A DNA stretch of 64,000 bases, taken from positions 124,001-188,000 of the forward strand of contig CAVQRU010000038.1 of NCBI GenBank assembly GCA_963715285.1. Reading direction: 5' to 3'. A model generated the notes under the pieces. That model made no database searches. It was not told where the DNA came from and was given only the letters and a program-made list of their open reading frames with translations. This DNA comes from Sva-07 sp963715285 (lineage in GTDB: Bacteria > Actinomycetota > Acidimicrobiia > Acidimicrobiales > Ilumatobacteraceae). Below, piece by piece: positions 51,216 through 59,655 of the stretch (position 1 is the stretch's first letter; every line of letters begins with the position of its first letter). The translations under genes were made by a program, and so were the position numbers.

Positions 51216-53684
51216 GTGGCCGCGATGCTGAACGGCGCTGAAGCGATGCGCGCACGAGCGCTGCTGCGCCGGCACTGGCGAGCCACGATCGCCGTCGGCG
51301 TGTTCGCAGGGGTCGCTGCGGGGCTGGCCCTCGGCGCCTGGGGCATTGCACGGCGAACGTCGACCGTCTACGACCGCTTCGTGGACTACGAGGGCGCCGC
51401 CACGTTGTCGGTGTTCGGGTGCCCGGAGGGCATCACCGACGAACAGGTCATGGACGAGTACGGCGGCAATTTCGACGCGGCGTGCGGCGACTACGACTAC
51501 GCCGATCTCCGCGCCCACCTCCGATCGCGACCGGAGGTGGTCTCTGCCGGTCGGTTCACCCTGGCGATCAGCCAGGTCGCGCCCGCCGATCGACCGGACG
51601 AGGGCTGGCGGCAACTCGTGCCGGTCGCGATCGACGACGACACCGTGGATGCGCTCGGCGCCTCGATCCTGGTCGACGGCCGACTCGCCGATCCCGACGT
51701 GGCCGCGGATGCGACGATCAACGAGGAGGCGGCCGAACGACTCGGCGTCGGTGTCGGCGACGAGCTCGTGGTCACGCCGTATCGGCGCGACGAATTCGAT
51801 GTCGCGGGCGAGGGCGCGGTGGCTGCGGGCGGCATCCCCAGCGTCGTCGACGTCGTCGGCATCACCCGCCGCCCGACCGATCTGGCGCGACGGCTCGGCC
51901 GCACGAGCATCTACGAGGACGCGAGTACCGTCATGCTCGGACCTGCCTGGTGGGCGTCGATCGACGGCGATGTTGCGAGGTACGGCGTCGGTCTGCTCGT
52001 CACGACTGCACCGGGTACCACGAACGACGACGTGATCGCAGCCGTGCGACAGTGGTCGCCCGATCGGAATTGGCAGTTCGACGTCGGTCCGGCCCTCGGA
52101 CAGGACAACCAGCAGACGATCCGTGACGCGATCGAGCTCCAGGCGGTGAGCCTGCGTCTCGTCGCCGCGCTGGTCGGACTGGCCGCACTGCTCTTCGCGG
52201 GTCAGGCGGTCGCGCGACAGTCGCGCACCGAGTGGAGTGATGCCGATGCACTGGTCGCCATCGGCATGAACCGGACGAGCATGTCCTTGGCGGCGGCGAT
52301 GCGGGCATCGGTGACCGCGGCGGTCGCGGTCGCCGTCGCCGCGCTGGTGGTGATCGGAACGTCGTCGCTCGGGCCGTTCGGCGCCGGGAGGAGCGCCGAG
52401 CCCTCGCCGGGCGTCGAGGCGGACGTCGGCGTGCTCGCGGTCGGGCTGCCGGTCGTTGCGCTGCTGGTCATCGTCTGCTCGGTGGGCCCGGTCGTGATCC
52501 GCCGCGCCCGGCCGTCCATCGCTCCGACGTCCGCACGCGCACGCGCGATGCCGTCGCTTCCGGCGTCCGGGGTCGCCGGCGTCGCGATGGCGAGAACCCG
52601 CAGGAGTGGAAGTCTCGCCCTCGGTGCCGCCGTGACCGGCGTGGTCGTCGCCACCACGGTCGGCGTCGCCGCATGGACACTCCTGGACAGCTACGACGAA
52701 CTCGTGGCCGATCCGGCTCGCTACGGATCGACCTGGGACGCCCAGGTCGGCAACGTCGGCTCCGCAGAGCAAGATGCCCAGACCCGGGCGCGTCTCTCCG
52801 AGATCGACGGCATCACGGCGGCAGGGCTCCGATCGTTGGACGGACTCGCCGACAACCCGAACTTCGCGCTCGTCGCGGCCGAACCCTTCATCGGCGATCC
52901 TGACCTCGCGACGCTCGTCGAGGGTCGTCTCCCGACGGCGTCGACCGAGATCGCGCTGGGTCGGACCAGTCGGCAGGAGCTCGACCTGCGTCTCGGTGAC
53001 GAGTTCGTCGTCCGGGACCCCGGTGATCCCTCGGTCCAGGCGGCGCTCACGATCGTCGGCGAGGTCGTCGTCAACAGCGGGTACACGAACCGGCCCGGCG
53101 TCGGCGGGATGGTCACGAACGACTTCATCGACTCGGTCGCGCCCGAGGTCCGGAGCCAGGTGTACGCCGTCTGGATCGACGCCGACGCCGATCGCGAGGA
53201 GACCCTGGTGCAACTGCGGCGAGCGTTCCCGACGACGTTCGTCGAGCGGAGCATGCCGACACAGGTCTCGAACCTCGGGCTCGTGTCGGATCAGCCGGTG
53301 ATCGTCGCGCTCGTGGTGGCACTGCTCGCCGGCGCCGCTCTGACCCATGCGCTCATGGTGTCGGTCCGTCGGAGCCGACGGGACATCGGTGTGCTGCGGT
53401 CGATCGGATTCACGCGTCGGCAGGTGATCACCACCGTCGGGTGGTACGCATCGCTGCTGTCGGCGGTCGGGCTGGCCGTCGGGATCCCGATCGGCGTGGT
53501 TGCGGGCCGTGTGGCCTGGCGAACGATCGTCGACGATCTCGGCGTCGTCGCGCCGGCTGCGGGGCCGTTCGTCGCGCTCCTCGTCGTCGCATTCGTCGTC
53601 CTGGCCGTCGCCAACGTCGCCGCGTTGGCCCCGGCGGTCACGGCGGCGAGGACATCTCCGGCGGTCGCACTGCGCGCCGAGTGA
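51216..53684 (+). CDS. FtsX-like ABC transporter permease
   Basis: A third FtsX-type permease of 822 residues, divergent from the receiver-cyclase. Helix 1 is near residues 25-45 (I-A-V-G-V-F-A-G-V-A-A-G), a large exposed domain follows to about 305, helices occupy about 308-425, a second domain lies between, and C-terminal helices about 690-810 precede the A-L-R-A-E end. No ATPase gene is beside it; the nearest is on the opposite strand at 48969. GTG at 51216 or ATG at 51225 may start it. The last codons lie in a triplicated 16-bp repeat. Confidence 0.9.
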   Translation: MAAMLNGAEAMRARALLRRHWRATIAVGVFAGVAAGLALGAWGIARRTSTVYDRFVDYEGAATLSVFGCPEGITDEQVMDEYGGNFDAACGDYDYADLRAHLRSRPEVVSAGRFTLAISQVAPADRPDEGWRQLVPVAIDDDTVDALGASILVDGRLADPDVAADATINEEAAERLGVGVGDELVVTPYRRDEFDVAGEGAVAAGGIPSVVDVVGITRRPTDLARRLGRTSIYEDASTVMLGPAWWASIDGDVARYGVGLLVTTAPGTTNDDVIAAVRQWSPDRNWQFDVGPALGQDNQQTIRDAIELQAVSLRLVAALVGLAALLFAGQAVARQSRTEWSDADALVAIGMNRTSMSLAAAMRASVTAAVAVAVAALVVIGTSSLGPFGAGRSAEPSPGVEADVGVLAVGLPVVALLVIVCSVGPVVIRRARPSIAPTSARARAMPSLPASGVAGVAMARTRRSGSLALGAAVTGVVVATTVGVAAWTLLDSYDELVADPARYGSTWDAQVGNVGSAEQDAQTRARLSEIDGITAAGLRSLDGLADNPNFALVAAEPFIGDPDLATLVEGRLPTASTEIALGRTSRQELDLRLGDEFVVRDPGDPSVQAALTIVGEVVVNSGYTNRPGVGGMVTNDFIDSVAPEVRSQVYAVWIDADADREETLVQLRRAFPTTFVERSMPTQVSNLGLVSDQPVIVALVVALLAGAALTHALMVSVRRSRRDIGVLRSIGFTRRQVITTVGWYASLLSAVGLAVGIPIGVVAGRVAWRTIVDDLGVVAPAAGPFVALLVVAFVVLAVANVAALAPAVTAARTSPAVALRAE

Positions 53685-53721
53685 CGTCCGCGCCGAGTGA
53701 CGTCCAGGCCGAGTGACGTCT
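53674..53721. repeat. Three 16-bp tandem repeats spanning the permease stop
   Basis: Units 53674-53689 and 53690-53705 are identical (GCGCCGAGTGACGTCC), and 53706-53721 differs at three bases. Each has the GAGTGACGTC core, and the first contains the stop codon (53682-53684). The period of 16 shifts the frame, so all three frames get a TGA within the array. Confidence 0.9.
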
Positions 53722-53740
53722 CAGATCCCTTCGCGCACGA

Positions 53741-54409
53741 TCAGGTCTCGCGGTCGGCGAGGTAGAGCAGCACGGCCTTGACCCGACGGTGGACGTCGGG
53801 CTCCTCACCGAGGCCCAACTTGGAGAAGAGCGAGTTGATGTGCTTCTCGACGGCACGTTCGGACAACACCAACGAGGCAGCGACGGCCGCGTTGTTCTTG
53901 CCCTGGGCGATCTCCGACAGCACCTCGAGTTCGCGCGGCGTGAGGTGTTCGAGCGGCGAGTGCTTCGTGCGGCCCCGGGCATCGACGAGGGACTCGACGA
54001 CCCTGGGATCGATGACCGATCCACCCGTCGTCACTTCGTGGACTGCCCGGACGAGCTGTTCGACGTCGGACAGACGTTCCTTGAGCAGATAGGCGCGGCC
54101 CTGCGAACCGCCGTCGAAGAGCTGCAGGGCGTACGTCGGCTCGACGTACTGCGACAGCACGACGACGCCGACCTCGGGGTGGAGCTCGCGGAGGGTGGTC
54201 GCGGCCACGATCCCTTCGTCGCTGTTGTTGGGCGGCATCCGGATGTCGGTGAGCACGGCGTCGGGGTGATGGGCCTCGACGGCGGCGAGGAGTTCGGGGA
54301 GATCGACGCACAGCGCGACGATCTCGATGTCGTCCTGTTTGCCGAGCAACTTCTCGATTCCCTCGCGCACCAGGAGCGAATCCTCCGCCACGACGATGCG
54401 AACCACCAT
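53741..54409 (-). CDS. NarL/LuxR-family response regulator
   Basis: A transcription regulator of 222 residues. The receiver (about 4-120) has A-E-D-S and phospho-acceptor Asp55 in A-V-L-T-D-I-R-M-P with Lys in L-L-K-E-R. The C-terminal LuxR HTH (about 150-210) has L-T-P-R-E-L-E-V-L-S-E-I-A-Q-G-K and S-E-R-A-V-E-K-H-I-N. It likely pairs with a NarL-type kinase such as the one at 44255. The adjacent permease ends 57 bp away on the opposite strand. Confidence 0.95.
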   Translation of the reverse strand: MVVRIVVAEDSLLVREGIEKLLGKQDDIEIVALCVDLPELLAAVEAHHPDAVLTDIRMPPNNSDEGIVAATTLRELHPEVGVVVLSQYVEPTYALQLFDGGSQGRAYLLKERLSDVEQLVRAVHEVTTGGSVIDPRVVESLVDARGRTKHSPLEHLTPRELEVLSEIAQGKNNAAVAASLVLSERAVEKHINSLFSKLGLGEEPDVHRRVKAVLLYLADRET

Positions 54410-54578
54410 TGCGACAGACCCTACTCAGGGCTGGACGTGGCGCTGGGCTGAACGCGGCCTTGCTGATCTCCTCACCGCTGTCTTACGTCGCTCCCGCACG
54501 CTCTTCACCGAGGGCGCTCACGATGTGTGCTGTCGGCGACGATCCGGTCGCCGACCAACTGTTGAAGGGAACACGACC

Positions 54579-55244
54579 ATGAGCAACGAGACCACCACAT
54601 CGAAGCCGGGCGGACGCCGCGGACTGACCATCGGACTCGCCGGCGGGCTGCTCGCCGGGACGGCTGCGGGACTCGTCTTCGGAGTCCCGGGTCTGTCGAG
54701 TGCTGCGTCGGACGCCGCCTCGGCGCCGGCCGCACTCGTGCAGCAGGCCGACGAGACGCCGACGGACGACGACATCCGTCCGGATCCGGGCGTCGGACTC
54801 CGCGAGACGCTGCAGGCACTCGTCGACGACGGCACGTTGACGAGCGAGCAGGCCGACGCTGTCACGGCGCACCTCGTCGAGAACCGCCCCGAGCGCGGTG
54901 AGCGCGGCGAGGAGGGCCGTCGAGGACACCCGGGCAGGGCGTTCGGGCTCGGGGTGGCCTCGGAGGCCCTGACCGACCTGCTCGGCATCGACGGCGAGGA
55001 GCTGCGGACCCAACTCCGTGCGGGTGACACGCTCGCCGAGATCGCCGAGGCGCAGGGGGTCGACGCGCAAGCGGTCGTCGACGAGCTCGTCGACGAGTTG
55101 GACGAGCGCCTCACCAACGCCGTCGAGAACGGCCGGATCGACCAGGCCGAGGCCGATCAGAAGCTGGCCGACGCGGAGGCCCGGATCGCCGACATGGTCA
55201 ACAACGGGCGGCCGGAACGCGGTGCCCCCGACGCCGAGGACTGA
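54579..55244 (+). CDS. Exported or membrane-anchored hypothetical protein
   Basis: A protein of 221 residues with a hydrophobic signal or anchor (about 15-45: G-L-A-G-G-L-L-A-G-T-A), a short acidic linker, then a charged helical region with repeated T-L-T-S-E-Q-A-D-A-V and D-Q-A-E-A-D-Q-K-L type helices. This pattern occurs in actinobacterial exported proteins of unknown function. An A/E/D-rich C-terminus suggests an extended acidic protein. A purine-rich GAAGGGA precedes the ATG at 54579. It is divergent from the NarL regulator gene across 169 bp and could be its target (inference). Confidence 0.7.
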   Translation: MSNETTTSKPGGRRGLTIGLAGGLLAGTAAGLVFGVPGLSSAASDAASAPAALVQQADETPTDDDIRPDPGVGLRETLQALVDDGTLTSEQADAVTAHLVENRPERGERGEEGRRGHPGRAFGLGVASEALTDLLGIDGEELRTQLRAGDTLAEIAEAQGVDAQAVVDELVDELDERLTNAVENGRIDQAEADQKLADAEARIADMVNNGRPERGAPDAED

Positions 55245-55250
55245 GACCCG

Positions 55251-55289
55251 CAGTGCGACATCTGGGGTCTGACCCCGGATGTCGCACTG
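55251..55289. terminator. GGGGTCTGACCCC-family hairpin, long stem
   Basis: An 18-bp stem with one mismatch (55251-55268 and 55272-55289) and CTG loop, 6 bp after the exported-protein stop and before the ABC-F gene on the same strand. Likely a terminator. It is the only family member here between tandem rather than convergent genes. Confidence 0.75.
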
Positions 55290-55344
55290 CTGCGCGTCGG
55301 TGGGCGGACGCCGATGGTGGCTTCGGGCCGTAGCGTCAGGTGAC

Positions 55345-57153
55345 GTGATCTGTGTCGACCTGGCTGGTGTGGGGATGGCCCAACCCGACAAGGTGCTGTT
55401 CGAGGACGTCGCCGTCACCGTCTCGACGGGCGACCGTGTGGCGGTCGTCGGGGTGAACGGGTCCGGCAAGACGACCTTGTTGAAGATCATGACCGGGGTA
55501 CTGGCGCCCGACGAGGGCGATGTGCGGTTCGGTCGAGGCGTGAGGATCGCCTCGCTCGAGCAGGATCCGGTGCTCCCGGTCGGCACGGTTCGCGACTTCC
55601 TCGGTGACTCGTGGGAGGTGGCGGCCGTGGCCACGAAGCTCGGTGTCCAACCCTTGCTCGATCGGCGCACCGACGAACTCTCCGGTGGCCAGGCGAAGCG
55701 GGTTGCCCTCGCCAGGATGCTCGCCGACGACGAGCACGGCGACCACGACATGGTGGTGCTCGACGAGCCCACGAACCACCTCGACCTCGAAGCGATCGAG
55801 TGGCTCGAGTCGCGCCTCGTGAAGATGAACTCGGCACTCGTACTCGTCACCCACGACCGGCACGCACTCGATCGGTTGACCACCGCCGTCGGACCGAGCA
55901 AGGTCGTCGAACTCGACGGCGGGCGCTGCTTCGTGCACCAGGCCGCGGCGGGCTCGAGCGCCTACGCGACCTACCTCGACGCCCGCGCGGAACGGATCGA
56001 TCGTGAGGCACAGGAGGAGTCGACACGCAAGATCCTCGCCCGCAAGGAGCTCGCCTGGCTGCGGCGGGGAGCGCCGGCCAGGTCGACCAAGCCCAAGGCG
56101 CGGCTGCGCTCGGCGAACGAGATCGTGTCGGGCGGGCCGGCGCCGGCCGGCGTACGCGGGAACGATCTGCAGCTCGGTGGTGGCACGGCTCGCCTCGGCA
56201 ACCAGGTGGTCGAGTTGGAGGGCGTCGCCCAGCGGTTCAACGTCGGGGCATCCGACGAGTTGACCGTCTTCGAGGACGTCGACCTGCTGATCGAGCCGGG
56301 TGCTCGGCTCGCCGTCGTCGGGCCGAACGGGTCGGGCAAGTCCACCCTGCTCGACATCATCGCCGGTCGCGCGGAACCGGCGGCCGGCACGGTCAAGCGG
56401 GGCAAGACGGTCGTCGTCGGGTTCGCCGACCAGCACTCGTCCGACCTCGACCCGGATGCCGTCGTGCGCGAGTTGGTCGCCGGCCCGCATCGCGAGCCCG
56501 ACCATCGCGATCGAGCACTGCTCGAGCGGTTCTGGTTCGACAGCACCGCGCAGTATGCGCCCGTGAGGATGCTGTCGGGTGGCGAGCGGCGTCGGCTCCA
56601 ACTGGTGATGGTGCTGGCGACCGAACCGAACCTGCTGATCCTCGACGAGCCCACCAACGATCTCGACCTCGACACGTTGCGCTCGCTGGAGGCGTTCCTC
56701 GACGAGTGGCCGGGGGCCCTCGTCGTGGCAAGTCACGATCGGGCATTCCTCGACCGGGTGGCCGATCACGTGCTGGCGATCGATCCCGGTGGGTCGGTTC
56801 GCCGGGTGCCGGGTGGGGTGTCCGGATGGCTCGCCGAACGCTCCACGGCGTCCCCGACCAAGGCCGCGCCGACACATTCGGCCAAGGCCGCGCCCAAGCC
56901 GGCCGCCAAGGCTGCGCCGACCACGAAGCCGAAGGGATCGCCCAGCCAGTACACGGTGGGCCGTCAGCTCCGCGAGACCGAGCAGGCGATGGTGAAGGCC
57001 CAGAAGCGGGTCGACCAGCTCACCGAACGCCTCGCCTCGGCCACCGATCACACCGAGCTGCACGTGCTCGGATCCGACCTCGCGGCCGCTCAGGCCGAGC
57101 TCGACGAACTCGAGTCTCGCTGGCTCGAGCTCGCCGAGCTCCAGAGCAACTGA
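55345..57153 (+). CDS. ABC-F family ATPase
   Basis: A soluble twin-ATPase protein of 602 residues that works at the ribosome rather than in a transporter. Two Walker A motifs (G-V-N-G-S-G-K-T-T near residue 39 and G-P-N-G-S-G-K-S-T near residue 328), two signatures (L-S-G-G-Q-A-K-R and L-S-G-G-E-R-R-R), and two D-E-P-T-N Walker B blocks are visible. The C-terminal coiled coil (about 540-600) follows an Ala/Lys/Pro linker, as in Uup-like members. No membrane segments are present. GTG at 55345 is the start. Exact role (translation rescue or resistance) is unknown. Confidence 0.92.
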   Translation: MICVDLAGVGMAQPDKVLFEDVAVTVSTGDRVAVVGVNGSGKTTLLKIMTGVLAPDEGDVRFGRGVRIASLEQDPVLPVGTVRDFLGDSWEVAAVATKLGVQPLLDRRTDELSGGQAKRVALARMLADDEHGDHDMVVLDEPTNHLDLEAIEWLESRLVKMNSALVLVTHDRHALDRLTTAVGPSKVVELDGGRCFVHQAAAGSSAYATYLDARAERIDREAQEESTRKILARKELAWLRRGAPARSTKPKARLRSANEIVSGGPAPAGVRGNDLQLGGGTARLGNQVVELEGVAQRFNVGASDELTVFEDVDLLIEPGARLAVVGPNGSGKSTLLDIIAGRAEPAAGTVKRGKTVVVGFADQHSSDLDPDAVVRELVAGPHREPDHRDRALLERFWFDSTAQYAPVRMLSGGERRRLQLVMVLATEPNLLILDEPTNDLDLDTLRSLEAFLDEWPGALVVASHDRAFLDRVADHVLAIDPGGSVRRVPGGVSGWLAERSTASPTKAAPTHSAKAAPKPAAKAAPTTKPKGSPSQYTVGRQLRETEQAMVKAQKRVDQLTERLASATDHTELHVLGSDLAAAQAELDELESRWLELAELQSN

Positions 57154-57270
57154 TCGGTCGGTGCCGACGGATCGTATCCGGCGCGGGATTCGGCGTCCGG
57201 CGTCGACGAGTTCTGTTCGGTGCGAACCAGGGTGCTACCGTCCGAGACGAAGAGCCGTAGAGGGGGTCGA

Positions 57271-58032
57271 ATGGCGCTGTTGGAAGTCAATCAAATCTCG
57301 GTCAGTTTCGGCGGCATCGTTGCCCTCGACGACTTGTCGTTCGAGATCGAGGTCGGCCAGATCTGCGGCCTGATCGGTCCGAACGGGGCGGGCAAGACGA
57401 CCCTCTTCAACGTCGTCAGTCGGATCTACGACCCGACGGTCGGCACGGTCCGCTTCGACGGTGAGGACCTCCTCGCCCTCCAGCCGCACCAGATCGCGAA
57501 GGCCGGGGTGTTCCGTACGTTCCAGAACCTCGCACTGTGGCCGCGGATGTCGGTGATCGAGAACGTGATGGTCGGTGAACACACCCACAGCTCGCAGAAC
57601 TTCTTCACGGCGATGTTCGACCTCGGACGACGCAAGGAAGAGCGCGAACTCAAAGAGCGCGCCTACGCAATTCTCTCCGATCTGGGCCTGGCCGACGTGG
57701 CATTCCAGCAGTGCGCTGGGCTGCCCTACGGCACCCTGAAGCGCATCGAACTTGCTCGTGCGCTTGTCGGCCGGGCGAAGTTGCTGATGCTCGACGAGCC
57801 GGCGACCGGCCTCACGCACAGCGAGGTCGAATCCCTGTCGGAGGTGATCCACAAGATCCGGGAGGACTACGACCTGACGATCCTGCTCGTGGAACACCAC
57901 ATGGGACTCGTGATGGGGGTCTCCGAGAACGTCGTCGTGCTCGACTTCGGACGCAAGATCGCCGAGGGGGCCCCCGCCCACGTCCAAGGTGACCCTGCGG
58001 TCATCGAGGCCTACCTGGGGACGCCGGCATGA
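57271..58032 (+). CDS. livG: Branched-chain amino acid ABC transporter ATPase LivG
   Basis: ATPase of a Liv-type importer, 253 residues. Walker A is G-P-N-G-A-G-K-T-T (near residue 38), the LivG-type F-R-T-F-Q-N-L-A segment follows (near residue 84), with the Y-G-T-L-K-R-I-E signature region, Walker B L-L-M-L-D-E-P and H-H-M-G-L-V-M. It is the first of livG-F-H-M-K, with an AGGGGG ribosome site before the ATG at 57271. Its stop overlaps livF (ATGA). Whether it carries leucine or another small molecule is unproven. Confidence 0.93.
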   Translation: MALLEVNQISVSFGGIVALDDLSFEIEVGQICGLIGPNGAGKTTLFNVVSRIYDPTVGTVRFDGEDLLALQPHQIAKAGVFRTFQNLALWPRMSVIENVMVGEHTHSSQNFFTAMFDLGRRKEERELKERAYAILSDLGLADVAFQQCAGLPYGTLKRIELARALVGRAKLLMLDEPATGLTHSEVESLSEVIHKIREDYDLTILLVEHHMGLVMGVSENVVVLDFGRKIAEGAPAHVQGDPAVIEAYLGTPA

Positions 58033-58742
58033 CCGAGCGGTTGCTCGACGCGAAGGGTCTGGAGGGATCGTACGGAATGATCCAGGTCCTCCACGGGCTG
58101 GACTTCCATGTCGACGAGGGAGAGGTCGTGGTGATCCTCGGCGCCAACGGGGCGGGGAAGACGACCACGCTGCGGGCGCTGTCAGGCCTGATCGACACCG
58201 GGGGCAGTGTCACGTTCCGGGACGAGGAGCTCGTCGGCAAGAAGACCGCTGACATCGTGCGCCTCGGCATCGCACATGTCCCGCAGGGAAGAGGCACGCT
58301 CCCCGAACTCTCGGTCGAGGACAACCTCAAGGTGGGAGCATTCACCCGCAAGGACAAAGAGGTCGAGGCCGACATGGCCAAGTGGTACGAGGTCTATCCG
58401 GTGCTGTACAACCGCCGCGATCAGCGTGCGGGAAGTCTCTCGGGTGGAGAGCAGCAGATGCTGGCGGTCTCGCGAGCGCTGATGTCGAGGCCGCATCTGT
58501 TGCTTCTCGACGAACCGTCGCTGGGGCTCGCGCCGATCATCGTGCAGGACCTCTTCGCCCGGTTCCACCAGATCAACAAGGACACCGGCACGACGATGCT
58601 CGTCGTCGAACAGAACGCTCAGCTCGCGCTCGGCATCGCCAACCGGGGTTATGTGCTCGAGGCCGGAACGATCGCCGTCGAGGGCGCGGCGCAGGACCTG
58701 ATCCACGACGACGCCATTCGCAAGGCCTACCTGGGAGTCTGA
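58029..58742 (+). CDS. livF: Branched-chain amino acid ABC transporter ATPase LivF
   Basis: The second ATPase of the importer, 237 residues. Walker A G-A-N-G-A-G-K-T-T is near residue 38, the LivF-type V-P-Q-G-R-G-T-L segment near residue 85, signature L-S-G-G-E-Q-Q-M, Walker B L-L-L-L-D-E-P-S-L-G-L-A-P. It pairs with LivG as a heterodimer. Overlap of 4 bp with livG and a 9-bp gap to livH support one operon. Confidence 0.94.
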   Translation: MTERLLDAKGLEGSYGMIQVLHGLDFHVDEGEVVVILGANGAGKTTTLRALSGLIDTGGSVTFRDEELVGKKTADIVRLGIAHVPQGRGTLPELSVEDNLKVGAFTRKDKEVEADMAKWYEVYPVLYNRRDQRAGSLSGGEQQMLAVSRALMSRPHLLLLDEPSLGLAPIIVQDLFARFHQINKDTGTTMLVVEQNAQLALGIANRGYVLEAGTIAVEGAAQDLIHDDAIRKAYLGV

Positions 58743-58751
58743 GACAACGCC

Positions 58752-59645
58752 ATGGAACTCTTCGTCGCACGTATCTTCGACGGTTTTGCGAACGGGGCCA
58801 CCTACGGCCTGATCGCACTCGCGTTGGTGCTGATCTACAAGGCCACGACACTCATCAACTTCGCCCAGGGCGAGATGGCGATGTTCGGGGCGTTCATCGT
58901 GCTCGTGCTCGCAACCGAGCGAGGGGTCCCGATGTGGCTCGCCGTATTGATCGGCATGGTGATCAGCGCTGCGATCGGTGCCGGCATCGAACGCACCCTG
59001 ATCCGCCCCTTCGATCCGTCGGATCACCTGCCGCTCGTGATCATCACGCTGGGTCTGTTCCTCGTGTTCGGCGCGCTCTCGGGCATCATCTGGCGGTTCG
59101 ACCCGCGCGCGTTCCCGCGCCTGTTCCCGTCCGGCAACGCACTCAGCTTCGGTGTCGCCACCCTCACCTGGTACACGGTGTGCGTCATGGTGACCGTGGT
59201 CCTGACGGTGGTCGGGCTCACGCTCCTGCTGAACAAGACCAAGATCGGCCTCGCCTTCAGGGCGGTGTCGTCCAATCTCGAGTCGAGTGAGCTCTCGGGA
59301 ATCCGTGTCGGCCCGACACTGCAGTTCGGCTGGGCCCTGGCGGCCGCGGTCGGCACGCTCGGCGCCGCGATCTACGTCGCCGATCCGATCCGACAGCTCG
59401 AGCCGAGCGTGATGGCACGCGTGCTCATCTTCTCGGCGTCAGCAGCCGCTCTCGGCGGCCTCGACAGCCTGTGGGGGGCGATCATCGGCGGCATGATCAT
59501 CGGAATGGTGCAGAGCCTGCTCGTTCAGTACGTCGGCTTCATACCGAACGAACTCAGTCTCGCTGCCGCGGTGGTCGTGCTCATGCTGGTGCTGTTGTTC
59601 AAGCCGTCCGGGCTGTTCGGCACGCCACCGGTGGAACGGGTCTAG
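58752..59645 (+). CDS. livH: Branched-chain amino acid ABC transporter permease LivH
   Basis: Integral membrane permease of 297 residues with about eight hydrophobic segments. The family's N-terminal F-D-G-F-A-N-G-A-T-Y-G-L and N-F-A-Q-G-E-M-A-M segments (first 45 residues) and the late G-G-L-D-S-L-W-G-A-I-I-G-G segment (the EAA-like loop for ATPase docking, near residue 235) are present. It pairs with LivM in the membrane. It lies between livF and livM in one operon. Confidence 0.94.
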   Translation: MELFVARIFDGFANGATYGLIALALVLIYKATTLINFAQGEMAMFGAFIVLVLATERGVPMWLAVLIGMVISAAIGAGIERTLIRPFDPSDHLPLVIITLGLFLVFGALSGIIWRFDPRAFPRLFPSGNALSFGVATLTWYTVCVMVTVVLTVVGLTLLLNKTKIGLAFRAVSSNLESSELSGIRVGPTLQFGWALAAAVGTLGAAIYVADPIRQLEPSVMARVLIFSASAAALGGLDSLWGAIIGGMIIGMVQSLLVQYVGFIPNELSLAAAVVVLMLVLLFKPSGLFGTPPVERV

Positions 59646-59655
59646 GGGGCAGACC

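Noticed and set aside
50718..53348. Open frame of 876 codons on the minus strand opposite the permease
   Set aside because: It covers the FtsX-type permease and reads as an Arg/Asp/His-rich low-quality protein without domains; a GC shadow.
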